The position numbers were made by a program, and so were the translations under genes. From the NCBI RefSeq assembly GCF_011305535.1, contig NZ_CP049905.1, positions 3,718,001 through 3,782,000 on the forward strand: a DNA stretch of 64,000 bases. Direction: 5' to 3'. This DNA is from Diaphorobacter sp. HDW4B. Lineage in GTDB: Bacteria; Pseudomonadota; Gammaproteobacteria; Burkholderiales; Burkholderiaceae_C. The notes beneath the pieces were generated by a model. It was not told where the DNA came from. It made no database searches and worked only from the letters and a program-made list of their open reading frames with translations. This document shows positions 16,541-25,852 of the stretch, one piece after another; the stretch's first letter is position 1, and every line of letters starts with the position of its first letter.

Positions 16541-18256
16541 TCAGTCCTGCCAGCCTTCGACCAGAAACTGCACTTTGCGCTCGCCGCGCCACTCGTTCAC
16601 GTCGAGGCGAAACGCCAGCGTGGCGCGGGCGGGCAGCGGTTCGGTGTGGCTGAACCAGATGGCATCGACCGGCTGGCCTTGGTGCAGCAACTTGATCGAC
16701 AGATGGTTCTTGCCCTCGCCGACGAGGCGCTGGCTCACGATTTCGACCTCTTCGCTGAAGGTCGGCGGCGCAAAGCCTTGGCCCCAGACTTCGCGATGCA
16801 GCACATCGACCAGTTCGGCTCGGCAGTATTCGGGCGCGAGCGGGCCATCGGTTTCCAGCTTGCGGGTGAGCGTGGCGGCGTCCAGCCATTCCTGCGCGAC
16901 CTGCGCGAAACCTTGCTCGAACACGTCGAAGAATTCCTCGGTCACCGTGCAGCCCGCCGCCATCGCGTGGCCGCCGAATTTGAGCAGCACGCCCGGATGG
17001 CGCTTGGCCACCAGATCGAGCGCATCGCGCAGATGAAAACCGGGAATGCTGCGGCCCGAGCCCTTGAGTTCGTGCTCCTTGCCCGGTGCGCTGCTGGCGG
17101 CGAACACGAAGGTCGGGCGATGCAGCTTGTCCTTCAAACGCGATGCGACGATGCCGACCACGCCTTCGTGAAAATCGGGATCGAACACGCTGATGGCCGG
17201 TGGTGGCTCTTCGCTTTCGTCGAACAGCGTTTCGGCCATGAGCATGGCCTGCTCGCGCATGCCGCCTTCGAGTTCGCGGCGTTCGCGGTTGATGGAGTCG
17301 AGCTGGCTCGCGAGTTCGGCGGCCTTCATGGGGTCGTCAGTCAGCAGGCATTCGATGCCGAGCTTCATGTCGTCCAGACGCCCCGCCGCGTTGATGCGCG
17401 GGCCAAGCGCAAAGCCGAAGTCGAACGTGGTTGCGTCTTCCGCCTTGCGGCCTGCGGCCTTGAACAGGGCCTCGATGCCCGGTTGCATGTAACCCGCACG
17501 GATGCGCTTCAAGCCTTGGGCGACGAGGCGGCGGTTGTTGTTGTCCAGCCTGACCACGTCGGCCACGGTGCCGAGCGCCACCAGCGGCAGCAGCGGCTCC
17601 AGCTTGGGCTGGTTGGCCTTGTCGAACACGCCGCGCGCGCGCAGCTCGGTGCGCAGCGCCATCAGCACGTAGAACATCACGCCCACACCGGCGGCGGACT
17701 TGCTCTCGAAGCCGCAGCCCGGCTGGTTGGGGTTGACGATGGCATCGGCATCCGGCAGCGTGGGGCCGGGCAGATGGTGATCGGTCACCAGCACCGAAAG
17801 GCCCAGGCGCTTGGCTTCGGCCACGCCGTCGACGCTGGCGATGCCGTTGTCCACGGTGATCAAGAGATCGGCATTGCGCTCTGCCACGCGGCGCGAGATC
17901 GGCGGCGTGAGGCCGTAGCCGTCCACCACGCGATCGGGCACGAGATAGTCCACGTGTTTTGCGCCCAGCATGCGCAGGCCGCGCACGCCCACGGCGCAGG
18001 CAGTGGCACCGTCGCAGTCGTAATCGGCGACGATGATCATGCGCTTGTCGGCGGCGATGGCATCGGCCAGCAGCGCAGCCGCTTCACGGATGCCGCGCAG
18101 GTCGGACGGTGGCAGCAGACGCGCGAGCGCGTCGTCCAGCTCGTCCTTGGTCTGCACGCCGCGCGCGGCATACAGCCTTGCCAGCAGCGGGTGCACGCCC
18201 GCCTGTTCCAGCGCCCACACGGCGCGGGGCGGAATGTCTCTGGCGATGATTTTCAT
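16541..18256 (-). CDS. recJ: Single-stranded-DNA-specific exonuclease RecJ
   Basis: A 5'-3' single-strand DNA exonuclease acting in recombination and mismatch repair. At 571 residues it matches RecJ. The DHH phosphoesterase motifs are present: VADYDCDGATA, LITVDNG, LVTDHHLPG and NPNQPGC. The DHHA1 part follows with GGHAMAAG. The ATG overlaps the stop of the upstream RpfE-like gene by four bases (CTATGA), giving translational coupling. An upstream extension of 67 codons was rejected as it is that gene read in another frame. Confidence 0.95.
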   Translation of the reverse strand: MKIIARDIPPRAVWALEQAGVHPLLARLYAARGVQTKDELDDALARLLPPSDLRGIREAAALLADAIAADKRMIIVADYDCDGATACAVGVRGLRMLGAKHVDYLVPDRVVDGYGLTPPISRRVAERNADLLITVDNGIASVDGVAEAKRLGLSVLVTDHHLPGPTLPDADAIVNPNQPGCGFESKSAAGVGVMFYVLMALRTELRARGVFDKANQPKLEPLLPLVALGTVADVVRLDNNNRRLVAQGLKRIRAGYMQPGIEALFKAAGRKAEDATTFDFGFALGPRINAAGRLDDMKLGIECLLTDDPMKAAELASQLDSINRERRELEGGMREQAMLMAETLFDESEEPPPAISVFDPDFHEGVVGIVASRLKDKLHRPTFVFAASSAPGKEHELKGSGRSIPGFHLRDALDLVAKRHPGVLLKFGGHAMAAGCTVTEEFFDVFEQGFAQVAQEWLDAATLTRKLETDGPLAPEYCRAELVDVLHREVWGQGFAPPTFSEEVEIVSQRLVGEGKNHLSIKLLHQGQPVDAIWFSHTEPLPARATLAFRLDVNEWRGERKVQFLVEGWQD

Positions 18257-19218
18257 AGTTTGCTCTGCAGGTCCAGAAAGCGTTGCGGTCTGGAGAAAAG
18301 ACGCTTGAGCTTCTGGCCGAAGCTGTGTTCGGTGGTCTGGAATTCCATGGAGCTGCATTCGCCGCACAGCGTGAGCCGCGCCTTGCCGCCTGCGGCCACG
18401 TGGTGCTCGATTTCGGCAACCGCGCCCGCATCGAGCTCGCGCCATTGCGCGGCCCACTGACGCCAGTCTTCACGCAGCGCCGAGTCGCGCAGACCGGTCG
18501 GCACGAGCGGCATGGCCGTCGCGGCAGGGGGCTGGGGCAGGCGACCAGCACCGTGCATCCAGAAGGTGTTGACCGGCGGGAGGCCTTCCTCGGCGCGCGC
18601 GTCGTTGATCGGGTGCGTGTAGAGCAGCATCTGCATCTCGCTTTGCAGGCGGTGGATGGCGCGCGTGTGCTCGGCGTTGTCGGCCAGCGGCATCCACGAG
18701 CGCACATCGCGCTGGATCACGCGGTCGAGCGAGGCCGCGGCCACGCCATCGAACACATCGCCACTGGCAATCCAGCGCATCGGCTCGTCATAGATCAGCT
18801 CGATGCCGTCTTCGGCAAACCAGGGCGCGAGGATGTCCATCAGCGCGCGCGAACTGAATGGCGTGAGCTGCAGATCGGCCGGGTCGAGCATGGTCACATG
18901 GTCGGTGCTCACATGCCATTGACAGGGCGTGATGTAAGTCCACGCTTTCTGTTTGGCGGCTTCGTCGCGAAGATGCCGCTGCTGCCATGCGGCCCAGGGC
19001 GTGATGCCGTTCTTGGCTGCTGGCAGGCCCAGCGAGCGCGCGAGGGCGCGTTCGTGCGGCGGCGAGAAATCGGTTTCTTCTCCGGCATCCGTGCTGACAA
19101 GCGACATGCGCGCGAGCAGGCGGTCCAGATGCGGCAGGGGCAGATCCTTGAGCGTCTGCTGGCAGCCCCCCGAAGGGCTGGCCGCGAAGGGAATGAGTAA
19201 ATGGGGAACGTCCGACAT
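18253..19218 (-). CDS. RpfE-like protein (often annotated phosphoglycerate mutase)
   Basis: A 321-residue protein that I recognise from its place beside recJ in beta- and gammaproteobacteria; in Xanthomonas the equivalent gene of the rpf region is rpfE. Database entries often call it a cofactor-independent phosphoglycerate mutase homologue, but no phosphatase metal site is evident to me. Visible features are LLIPFAASPSGGCQQTL at the start, a central MRWIASGDVF block and VNTFWMHGAGRLP. The start was moved to MSDVPHLL. Its stop overlaps the recJ start. Biochemical role unknown. Confidence 0.75.
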   Translation of the reverse strand: MSDVPHLLIPFAASPSGGCQQTLKDLPLPHLDRLLARMSLVSTDAGEETDFSPPHERALARSLGLPAAKNGITPWAAWQQRHLRDEAAKQKAWTYITPCQWHVSTDHVTMLDPADLQLTPFSSRALMDILAPWFAEDGIELIYDEPMRWIASGDVFDGVAAASLDRVIQRDVRSWMPLADNAEHTRAIHRLQSEMQMLLYTHPINDARAEEGLPPVNTFWMHGAGRLPQPPAATAMPLVPTGLRDSALREDWRQWAAQWRELDAGAVAEIEHHVAAGGKARLTLCGECSSMEFQTTEHSFGQKLKRLFSRPQRFLDLQSKL

Positions 19219-19316
19219 GGGTCTATTGTCCGGGATGCCACAATCCATGTGCACAAGCGGGCCGGATTTTGTGATTTGCACAGAGCAAACCGGTCTGCGT
19301 CATGATTCCAACCACC

Positions 19317-20570
19317 ATGCAAATTCCATACGAACTGGCCGTGGGCTGGCGCTACACGCGCGCGGGCCGCGCCACGCGGCGCAACGGCTTCATCTCTTTC
19401 ATCTCGGGCGTGTCGATGCTGGGCATCGCGCTCGGGGTGGCCGCGCTCATCATCGTGCTCAGCGTGATGAACGGCTTTCAGAAAGAAGTGCGCGACCGCA
19501 TGTTGAGCGTCGTCTCGCACATCGAAATCTTCGCCCCGCAAGGCGCTGCGCTGCCGGACATGCCGCTGACCTTGAAGGAGGCTCGCGCCAATCCCAATGT
19601 GGTGGGCGCTGCGCCGTTCGTGTCCGCACAGGCGCTGCTCGGACGCGGCGACGAGGTCAAGGGCGCGCTGGTGCGCGGCATCGATCCGGCGCTCGAAGGT
19701 CAGGTGACCGACATGGCCGCCGATCAGATGAACGTGCTCAAGACACTGGTGCCGGGCGAGTTCAACGTGATTCTGGGCAGCGAGCTGGCCCACGGCATGG
19801 GTGTGCTGCCGGGCGATCTGGTCACGCTGATCGCACCTTCGGGCCAGGTCACGCCAGCCGGTGTGGTGCCGCGCATCAAGCAAATGAAGGTGGCGGGCAC
19901 ATTCAATTCCGGTCACTATGAATACGACTCCGCGCTGGTCTTCATGCACCACGCGGATGCCGAGAAGATCTTCCGCCTTGAAGGCCCGACCGGCGTGCGC
20001 CTGAAGATCAAGGATCTGCATGAAGCGCCGCAAGTAGCGCTGCAATTGGCGCATTCGCTGTCGGGCCATCTGCTGATCCGCGACTGGACGCAGCAGAACA
20101 AGACCTGGTTCGCTGCCGTGCAACTCGAGAAGCGGATGATGTTCATCATCCTCACGCTGATCGTCGCCGTGGCCGCGTTCAATCTGGTGTCCACGCTGGT
20201 GATGACGGTGACCGACAAGCGCGCGGACATCGCCATTTTGCGCACGCTGGGTGCGAGCCCGAAGAGCATCATGGGCATCTTCGTGGTGCAGGGTGCGATG
20301 GTCGGCGTGATCGGCACGCTGGCCGGTCTGGTGCTGGGCCTCGTGATCGCGTTCAACATCGACGTGATCGTGCCCGCCATCGAGCGCGCGCTGCACACCA
20401 CTTTCCTGCCCAAGGACATCTACCTGATCAGCAAGATGCCGAGCGAGCCGCAGTACGCCGACATCATGCCGATTGCGGTCATCTCCCTGATTCTGGCTTT
20501 TGCGGCCACCCTGTATCCGAGCTGGCGCGCCAGCCGCGTGAATCCTGCCGAGGCGCTGCGCTATGAGTGA
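19317..20570 (+). CDS. lolC: Lipoprotein-releasing ABC transporter permease (LolC/LolE)
   Basis: Inner-membrane permease that extracts outer-membrane lipoproteins for LolA. About 417 residues with the family plan: one N-terminal transmembrane helix ([20 protein letters not shown]), a large periplasmic domain, and three C-terminal helices ([15 protein letters not shown] onward). The signature [14 protein letters not shown] near residue 320 is the coupling segment. An ATG five codons upstream exists; neither has a strong binding site, and the inner one matches the usual N-terminus. It overlaps lolD by eight bases. A single permease gene suggests a LolF-like homodimer rather than a LolC/LolE pair. 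Confidence 0.93.
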   Translation: MQIPYELAVGWRYTRAGRATRRNGFISFISGVSMLGIALGVAALIIVLSVMNGFQKEVRDRMLSVVSHIEIFAPQGAALPDMPLTLKEARANPNVVGAAPFVSAQALLGRGDEVKGALVRGIDPALEGQVTDMAADQMNVLKTLVPGEFNVILGSELAHGMGVLPGDLVTLIAPSGQVTPAGVVPRIKQMKVAGTFNSGHYEYDSALVFMHHADAEKIFRLEGPTGVRLKIKDLHEAPQVALQLAHSLSGHLLIRDWTQQNKTWFAAVQLEKRMMFIILTLIVAVAAFNLVSTLVMTVTDKRADIAILRTLGASPKSIMGIFVVQGAMVGVIGTLAGLVLGLVIAFNIDVIVPAIERALHTTFLPKDIYLISKMPSEPQYADIMPIAVISLILAFAATLYPSWRASRVNPAEALRYE

Positions 20571-21273
20571 TGCGATGAATGCGATGAACGAGAACAACAA
20601 CAACAAGAAGGTCGTGCTGCGCGCACGTGGGCTGACCAAGCGTTTTGAAGAAGGCCGGCTCGACGTGACCGTGCTGCATGGCGTCGATCTCGACGTGCAT
20701 GCGGGCGAGACGCTGGCCATCGTCGGCGCGTCCGGTTCGGGCAAGAGCACCTTGCTGCATCTGCTGGGTGGCCTCGATTCGCCGAGCACCGGCAAGGTCG
20801 AACTCATGGGGCAGGATCTGGCCTTGCTGTCGGCCGACAAGCAGGGCCGTTTGCGCAACGAGCATCTGGGTTTCATCTACCAGTTCCACCATCTGCTGCC
20901 CGAGTTCAGCGCGCGCGACAACGTGGCCATGCCGCTGCGCATTCGCCGCTGGGATCAGGCGCGCTGCCTCGAAAGCGCCGATGCGATGCTCCAATCCGTC
21001 GGGCTGGAGCAGCGCCTGCATCATCGCCCGGCGGAGCTGTCGGGCGGCGAGCGTCAGCGTGTGGCGATCGCGCGCGCGCTGGTCACTGCGCCCGCCTGCG
21101 TGCTGGCCGACGAGCCCACGGGCAACCTGGATCGCAAGACTGCCGACACGGTGTTCGCGCTCATGATGCAGCTCGCGCGCGATCGCGGAACGGCTTTCGT
21201 GATGGTGACGCACGATGAATCGCTGGCCGCGCGCTGCAACCGCGTGCTGCGCCTCGTCGCGGGCAATCTTTGA
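20563..21273 (+). CDS. lolD: Lipoprotein-releasing ABC transporter ATPase LolD
   Basis: A 236-residue ABC ATPase that powers lipoprotein release. Walker A is GASGSGKST, the signature is [15 protein letters not shown], Walker B is [11 protein letters not shown] and the switch His is in VTHDE. The LolD-specific region around [11 protein letters not shown] is present. The N-terminus has an unusual run of Asn (ENNNNKK). It is the second gene of the lol pair, overlapping the permease by eight bases. Confidence 0.95.
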   Translation: MSDAMNAMNENNNNKKVVLRARGLTKRFEEGRLDVTVLHGVDLDVHAGETLAIVGASGSGKSTLLHLLGGLDSPSTGKVELMGQDLALLSADKQGRLRNEHLGFIYQFHHLLPEFSARDNVAMPLRIRRWDQARCLESADAMLQSVGLEQRLHHRPAELSGGERQRVAIARALVTAPACVLADEPTGNLDRKTADTVFALMMQLARDRGTAFVMVTHDESLAARCNRVLRLVAGNL

Positions 21274-21285
21274 ATTGCTTTGAAG

Positions 21286-21309
21286 TCCTTCCCGGATTAC
21301 CCGGAAGGA
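21286..21309. terminator. Hairpin after lolD, possible terminator
   Basis: TCCTTCCCGG pairs with CCGGAAGGA around ATTAC, with one bulged base. It starts 13 bases after the lolD stop. There is no T run, so it may act as a 3' stabiliser rather than an intrinsic terminator. Confidence 0.4.
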
Positions 21310-21345
21310 ATTGGAATGCGTGACGGACCAAGGAGCAGCGCTTGA

Positions 21346-21482
21346 GGTGAGCGTCTTCGTTTGAAGGTGCTGATATGACCCCTCATGCGTCGTTGCAAAG
21401 CCTTGTCGTACGCTTGTACTGTCTGCGGCTTTGCGTCTAGCCTGAGGGGCCATCTCAGCATTGTGGTGAGCAGTTCATGGGC
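21346..21482. repeat. Structured intergenic repeat, copy B
   Basis: Aligns over its whole length with copy A (opposite orientation). Shared words include GTCTTCGTTT, CCTCATGC, GTACTGTCTGC and CATTGTGG. The stems are kept although the bases changed. The outer arm is CCCCTCA/TGAGGGG where copy A has GCCCTCA/TGAGGGC. The inner arm is GCAAAGCC/GGCTTTGC where copy A has GCGAAGG/CCTTCGC. It fills the convergent gap between lolD and the vWA gene. Confidence 0.8.
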
Positions 21483-21552
21483 TGCGCGCGCTGCCAGGTC
21501 TGTTGCTCCGAAGACCAACTCCTTCATCCCGACAATCCGTGACGAACGGTTT

Positions 21553-22605
21553 CTAAAGCACGCGCCCATACCACCACAGCGACAGCGTGGCGGCGAGGAT
21601 GATGAACAGCGCGCCCGCCAGCGCGAGCAGCGCGGAGACTTCGGTCTCGCGCTTTTCCAGCGTGAGGCGCGAGTGCAGTGTCTCGTAGACCTTGAGCAGA
21701 TCCTGCGCCGTGGCCGCGTGGAAGTACTCGGCCTTGGTGACCTTGGCGACCTGCTTGAGCGTTTCTTCGTCCAGCCGCACGCGCATGGACCAACCCTCGA
21801 ATTCGATCACCGTGCCTTCGGGCGTACCCACGCCCACGGTGTAGACGCGCACCCCGCGATCGGCCGCCCATTGCGCGGCCAGCATCGGATCGACGCCGGT
21901 GTTGCGCTGGCCGTCCGACAGCATGACGATGGCCGCCGAGTTGTATGAGCCCGGTTGAACGGGCGCGGGCGGCATGCGCTGCTGGCCAGTGCCTCCGCTG
22001 ATGACTTCGTCGATGCTGCGCGCGAACATGGCGTCGCGGCCCGAGAGCGCGGCGAGATCGATGCCGCTGCCGGGAAAGATCGCCGCGAGCGCCATGAGAA
22101 TGCCGTTGCCCGTGGCCGTGCCGCGCTGCAGTTGGAACGAGTCGATGGCGGTGTTCAGATCATCATGATTCTGCGTTGGCAACTGCGCGATCTGCGCCGT
22201 GCCCGCAAACGCCACGACCGACACGCGCACATTGCGCGGCAGCGCGGCGATGAACGCCTTGGCCGCGTTCTGCGCGGCGACGAGTCGATTGGGTTCGACA
22301 TCGGTGGCGCGCATGCTGCCCGATACATCCATCGCCAGCACGATGGTCTGCTGCTCCAGCGGCAGACGCAGCGTGGCCACCGGGCGGGCAGCGGCCAGCA
22401 GCAAAGCGGCCAGTCCGATGAAGCACAGCAACGGCGGAATGTGCCTGCGGATGCGCTGGCCCGCGCCCATGGCCTCGCGCACCAGCGAGAGCGCCGGATA
22501 GTGCAGGGCCGTGCTGCGCCGACGCCGCTGCGCGAGCCAGTACACGAGCAGCAGAAGCGGCAGGATCAACAGCAGCCAAAGCATGGTGGGCCAGAGAAAT
22601 TCCAT
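21553..22605 (-). CDS. vWA-domain membrane protein (BatA-like)
   Basis: A 350-residue inner-membrane protein. Two N-terminal hydrophobic segments (LWLLLILPLLLLVYWL and LLCFIGLAALLLAAA) are followed by a von Willebrand A domain (about 85-300) with an intact MIDAS motif, MDVSGSM, plus the distal Thr and Asp (VMLSDGQRNTG). A final helix (ALLALAGALFIILAATLSLWW) anchors the C-terminus. It is last in a run with DUF58 and MoxR genes, the usual MoxR-vWA set thought to act as a chaperone system. No second vWA or TPR (BatB/BatC) gene follows. Confidence 0.88.
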   Translation of the reverse strand: MEFLWPTMLWLLLILPLLLLVYWLAQRRRRSTALHYPALSLVREAMGAGQRIRRHIPPLLCFIGLAALLLAAARPVATLRLPLEQQTIVLAMDVSGSMRATDVEPNRLVAAQNAAKAFIAALPRNVRVSVVAFAGTAQIAQLPTQNHDDLNTAIDSFQLQRGTATGNGILMALAAIFPGSGIDLAALSGRDAMFARSIDEVISGGTGQQRMPPAPVQPGSYNSAAIVMLSDGQRNTGVDPMLAAQWAADRGVRVYTVGVGTPEGTVIEFEGWSMRVRLDEETLKQVAKVTKAEYFHAATAQDLLKVYETLHSRLTLEKRETEVSALLALAGALFIILAATLSLWWYGRVL

Positions 22606-22638
22606 GTTGCTGCGGCTCCTTTCTTTCGTGCTGTGTGG

Positions 22639-23631
22639 TCAGTGGGCCGACGCGGCCAACGGGCTGGAGCCGAATCGTTGGGCAAGTTGTGCCGTGCGCA
22701 ATCCGCGCAGCGCGAGAAAGCGGATCATGCTCTCCAGCAGATCGTCGTCGGTCGCCAGCTCCAGCGTGTCGACACCGGCTTGCGCAAGGCTGTTTCGCAA
22801 CTGTTCTTCGCGCTCCGCCGCCAGTCGCGCATAGCGTTTGCGAAGGCCGCTGCTGCGCGTGTCCACATGCAGACGTTCGCCGGTTTCGGGGTCGCTGAGC
22901 CACACGAGGCCGATGTCGGGCAGCTCCAGTTCCAGCGGGTCGAGCAGGCGCACTGCCACCACATCATGGCGCTGAGCGAGCAGCGCGAGCGGCTTTTCCC
23001 AGCCGGGTTCGCTCATGAAGTCGGACACCAGAAACACCGTGGAGCGGCGGCGCAGCATGCCTTGTGCGGAGGTCAGCAGGCGGCTCAATTGCGTCGTTCC
23101 TTGCATGTCCTTTGTGGTGGGTTTGGGCGGTGCACCACCGTCCATCAGCATGTGCAGCAACTGCAAAACATGCGCACGACTGCTGCGCGCGGGCAGAGCG
23201 CGGTCGCGTGCGGCGCTGCCATGCAGCACGGCTCCGACGCGGTTGCCGCGCCGCGTGAACAGCCGCGCGAGCACGCCCGCAAAGCCGATGAGCTGGTCGC
23301 GCTTGGTGCGACCTGGCGGGCCGAAATCGACAGAGGGGCTCAAGTCGAGCAGAAACCACGCGGTCATCTCGCGGTCTTCGGTGAACACGCGCACATGCGG
23401 TGTGCCGAGGCGCGCGGTGACGTTCCAGTCGATATGGCGCACATCGTCATGCGGCTGGTATTCGCGCAGGTCGGCCAGGTCGATGCCCGTGCCGCGCATC
23501 AGCGTGCGGTAGTCGCCCTGCAGCAGTCCGTCGAGCCGCCGCAGCACGCGCCATTCCAGCCGCTGCAGCAGCTTTTCGGCGTTCTGCGCGAGCACCGGAG
23601 AGTACGGCGTTGGCGACGACGATTCAGGCAC
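22639..23631 (-). CDS. DUF58 domain-containing protein
   Basis: A 330-residue soluble protein with the DUF58 signature YQPHDDVRHIDWNVTAR in the first third and a vWA-like fold after it (FLLDLSPSVDFG). Biochemical role is not established; DUF58 proteins are near-constant partners of MoxR AAA+ ATPases. The start overlaps the moxR stop by eight bases and the vWA gene begins 33 bases after its stop, so all three are translated as one unit. Confidence 0.9.
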   Translation of the reverse strand: MPESSSPTPYSPVLAQNAEKLLQRLEWRVLRRLDGLLQGDYRTLMRGTGIDLADLREYQPHDDVRHIDWNVTARLGTPHVRVFTEDREMTAWFLLDLSPSVDFGPPGRTKRDQLIGFAGVLARLFTRRGNRVGAVLHGSAARDRALPARSSRAHVLQLLHMLMDGGAPPKPTTKDMQGTTQLSRLLTSAQGMLRRRSTVFLVSDFMSEPGWEKPLALLAQRHDVVAVRLLDPLELELPDIGLVWLSDPETGERLHVDTRSSGLRKRYARLAAEREEQLRNSLAQAGVDTLELATDDDLLESMIRFLALRGLRTAQLAQRFGSSPLAASAH

Positions 23632-24646
23632 GGCGTACCTCCTTGCCGGTGATGTCGGCCACGCGCGCCGGGGCGGGCAGGCGCACCAGAATCTGGTCGA
23701 TCAGCGCATCGACGTTCTGCGCGTCGGCCATGGCTTCGTACGACAGCGTGATGCGGTGGCGCAGCACATCGTGCGCGAGTTCCTTCAAGTCGTCGAACAG
23801 CACATAGCTGCGCCCGCGCATCAGCGCCAAGGCCTGCGCACCTTCGGCCAGCGCAATCGTGGCGCGCGGGCTGGCACCGCAGGCAATCGCGCCGCTCAAA
23901 TCCTTGAGCCCATAGATGCCCGGATTGCGCGTGGCCGCCACCACGCGCACCGCATATTGCAGCAGCGATGGATCGACATAGACCTCGCGCACCGCGCGCT
24001 GCAACTGCGCCAATTGGGCGGTGCTGGCAACGGCCTGCACGGCCACGGCGGGTGCGAGCGCGCGTTCGGCGATCACGAACTCCTCTTCCTCGCTCGGGTA
24101 GCCGATCACCACTTTCATCATGAAGCGGTCGACCTGTGCCTCGGGCAGCGCGTAGGTGCCTTCGGTCTCGATGGGGTTCTGCGTGGCCATCACGAGAAAG
24201 GGCTCAGCCACGCGGTGCGTCTCGCCCGCAATCGTCACCTGGCGCTCCTGCATCACTTCGAGCAGCGCGCTCTGCACCTTGGCGGGCGCGCGGTTGATTT
24301 CGTCGGCCAGCAGCAGGTGGGTGAAAACGGGGCCGAGCGTGGTGCTGAATTCGCCCATGCGCTGGTTGTACATGCGCGTGCCGATCAGGTCGGCGGGCAC
24401 CAGATCGGGCGTGAACTGGATGCGGCGGAACTCGCCGTTGATGGTGCTGGCCAGCGTCTTCACGGTGAGCGTCTTGGCGAGGCCCGGAACGCCTTCGACC
24501 AGCAGATGGCCCTGCGCGAGGATGGCGACCATCACGCGTTCGAGAAAGCGATCCTGCCCGACGACGACGCGCTTGATTTCGTAAAGAATTTGCTCCATCA
24601 GCACGGCGGTCGGTGGGGTGGTGGGGCTGTTGCTGTTGGTCTCCAT
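23624..24646 (-). CDS. MoxR-family AAA+ ATPase
   Basis: A 340-residue AAA+ ATPase. Walker A is GVPGLAKTL, Walker B is LLADEINRAPAK, sensor 1 is in MATQNPIE and the family motif EGTYALPEAQ(L/V)DRF is present. MoxR ATPases act with vWA-domain partners in assembling or activating protein complexes; the partners are encoded directly downstream. The start was set three codons inside the longest frame because AAGGA is then about eight bases upstream. Confidence 0.94.
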   Translation of the reverse strand: METNSNSPTTPPTAVLMEQILYEIKRVVVGQDRFLERVMVAILAQGHLLVEGVPGLAKTLTVKTLASTINGEFRRIQFTPDLVPADLIGTRMYNQRMGEFSTTLGPVFTHLLLADEINRAPAKVQSALLEVMQERQVTIAGETHRVAEPFLVMATQNPIETEGTYALPEAQVDRFMMKVVIGYPSEEEEFVIAERALAPAVAVQAVASTAQLAQLQRAVREVYVDPSLLQYAVRVVAATRNPGIYGLKDLSGAIACGASPRATIALAEGAQALALMRGRSYVLFDDLKELAHDVLRHRITLSYEAMADAQNVDALIDQILVRLPAPARVADITGKEVRRA

Positions 24647-24681
24647 CGGGTTCATCCTTGCGTGCTGAATGCGTTGGGGGC

Positions 24682-25611
24682 TCAGAAAGGGGGTGATCCG
24701 ACGGCCTTGGCCGCGTTCTCGATCGGCACGGCAAAACCGATGCCGAGCGAGGTGCGCGCTGCGGTCGGATTGAGAATCGCGGTGACGATGCCGATGACTT
24801 CGCCATCCATGGTGACCAGCGGCCCGCCCGAGTTGCCGGGGTTGGCGGCGGCGTCGAACTGGATCAGATTGCGCAGCGCCTGCTTGCCTTCGGGCGACTG
24901 GAATTCGCGTTTGAAACCGGAGAGCACGCCCGCCGACACCGAGGGTCCGATACCGAACGGAAAGCCCACGGCGATCACCTGATCACCCGCGTTCAGACCA
25001 TCGGTGGAACGCATGGCGGCGGCCTGCAGATCGTCGGGCGGCTCGTTGGCTTGCAGCACGGCCAGATCGTTCTCGGGCTGGACGTTGATGACACGGGCGT
25101 CCGATTTGGTGCCGTCCGCAAACTGCACGGCGATGCGGCGCGATCCGTTGACCACATGCAGATTGGTGAGGATCACGCCGGTATCGACCACCACCACGCC
25201 CGTGCCTTCGCCGCGTTCGACCTCGGTGCCGCGCTTGGTGCGCGTGTAGCCGACGACATGCACGACCGACGGCGCAATTTTGGCCGCTGCCTTGGCTGTG
25301 GGCGAGGGCAGGGTCTGCGTCTGCAGGGCGCGCAGAACAGCGGCGTCGATGTCCTTCTGCGTGATTGGCTGCGGTGCACGATGTTGTTGCTCATACAGCC
25401 AGTAGCCGAGCACGCCGGCATTCAGGGCGAGCACGAGGATCAGCAGCATCCAGGCGATCTTCGGGCGGCGGCGGGGGCTTGGGGGTGTTGCGGCGGGATC
25501 AGCCAGCGGCGGCGTTGGCTCTGCCGGACCTGCGCCCGCAGCCAGCGGCGTGTCCTCGGCGGCGGGGACAGGGTCGCGGCGTGAGCTGCTGTAACGGGCG
25601 ATCCGGGGCAT
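24682..25611 (-). CDS. Membrane-anchored trypsin-like serine protease (HtrA type, no PDZ)
   Basis: A 309-residue protein. A Pro-rich cytoplasmic N-terminus of about 50 residues leads to one transmembrane helix (IAWMLLILVLALNAGVLGYWL). A periplasmic trypsin-like domain follows, with all three catalytic residues: His in ILTNLHVV, Asp in ENDLAVLQ and Ser in NPGNSGGPL. HtrA/DegP proteases normally carry PDZ domains; none is present here. It is first in the probable operon with moxR (35-base gap), which suggests a link between this protease and the MoxR-vWA system. Confidence 0.88.
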   Translation of the reverse strand: MPRIARYSSSRRDPVPAAEDTPLAAGAGPAEPTPPLADPAATPPSPRRRPKIAWMLLILVLALNAGVLGYWLYEQQHRAPQPITQKDIDAAVLRALQTQTLPSPTAKAAAKIAPSVVHVVGYTRTKRGTEVERGEGTGVVVVDTGVILTNLHVVNGSRRIAVQFADGTKSDARVINVQPENDLAVLQANEPPDDLQAAAMRSTDGLNAGDQVIAVGFPFGIGPSVSAGVLSGFKREFQSPEGKQALRNLIQFDAAANPGNSGGPLVTMDGEVIGIVTAILNPTAARTSLGIGFAVPIENAAKAVGSPPF

Positions 25612-25852
25612 ACGTCACCTTTGCGAGCGGCCTCTGCGGGAGATGGGTTGAGCGCGCAGCGGCCACTTCATTCAAAGCGGTTGTGGCAGGTTTTTCAAGG
25701 GCTTGAGAGTCACAGTAGCACGGATTGCCGGGCCGCGCACACCGAATTGGATTTCGTCTTACAAGGAGTGGTCCGATGTTGCGCGCCTTCACAAGGTGGC
25801 CGCAGTGCCCCGGTTGCCGCCGATGCGGCCCGTTCTGCGGCATCATTCCCGC

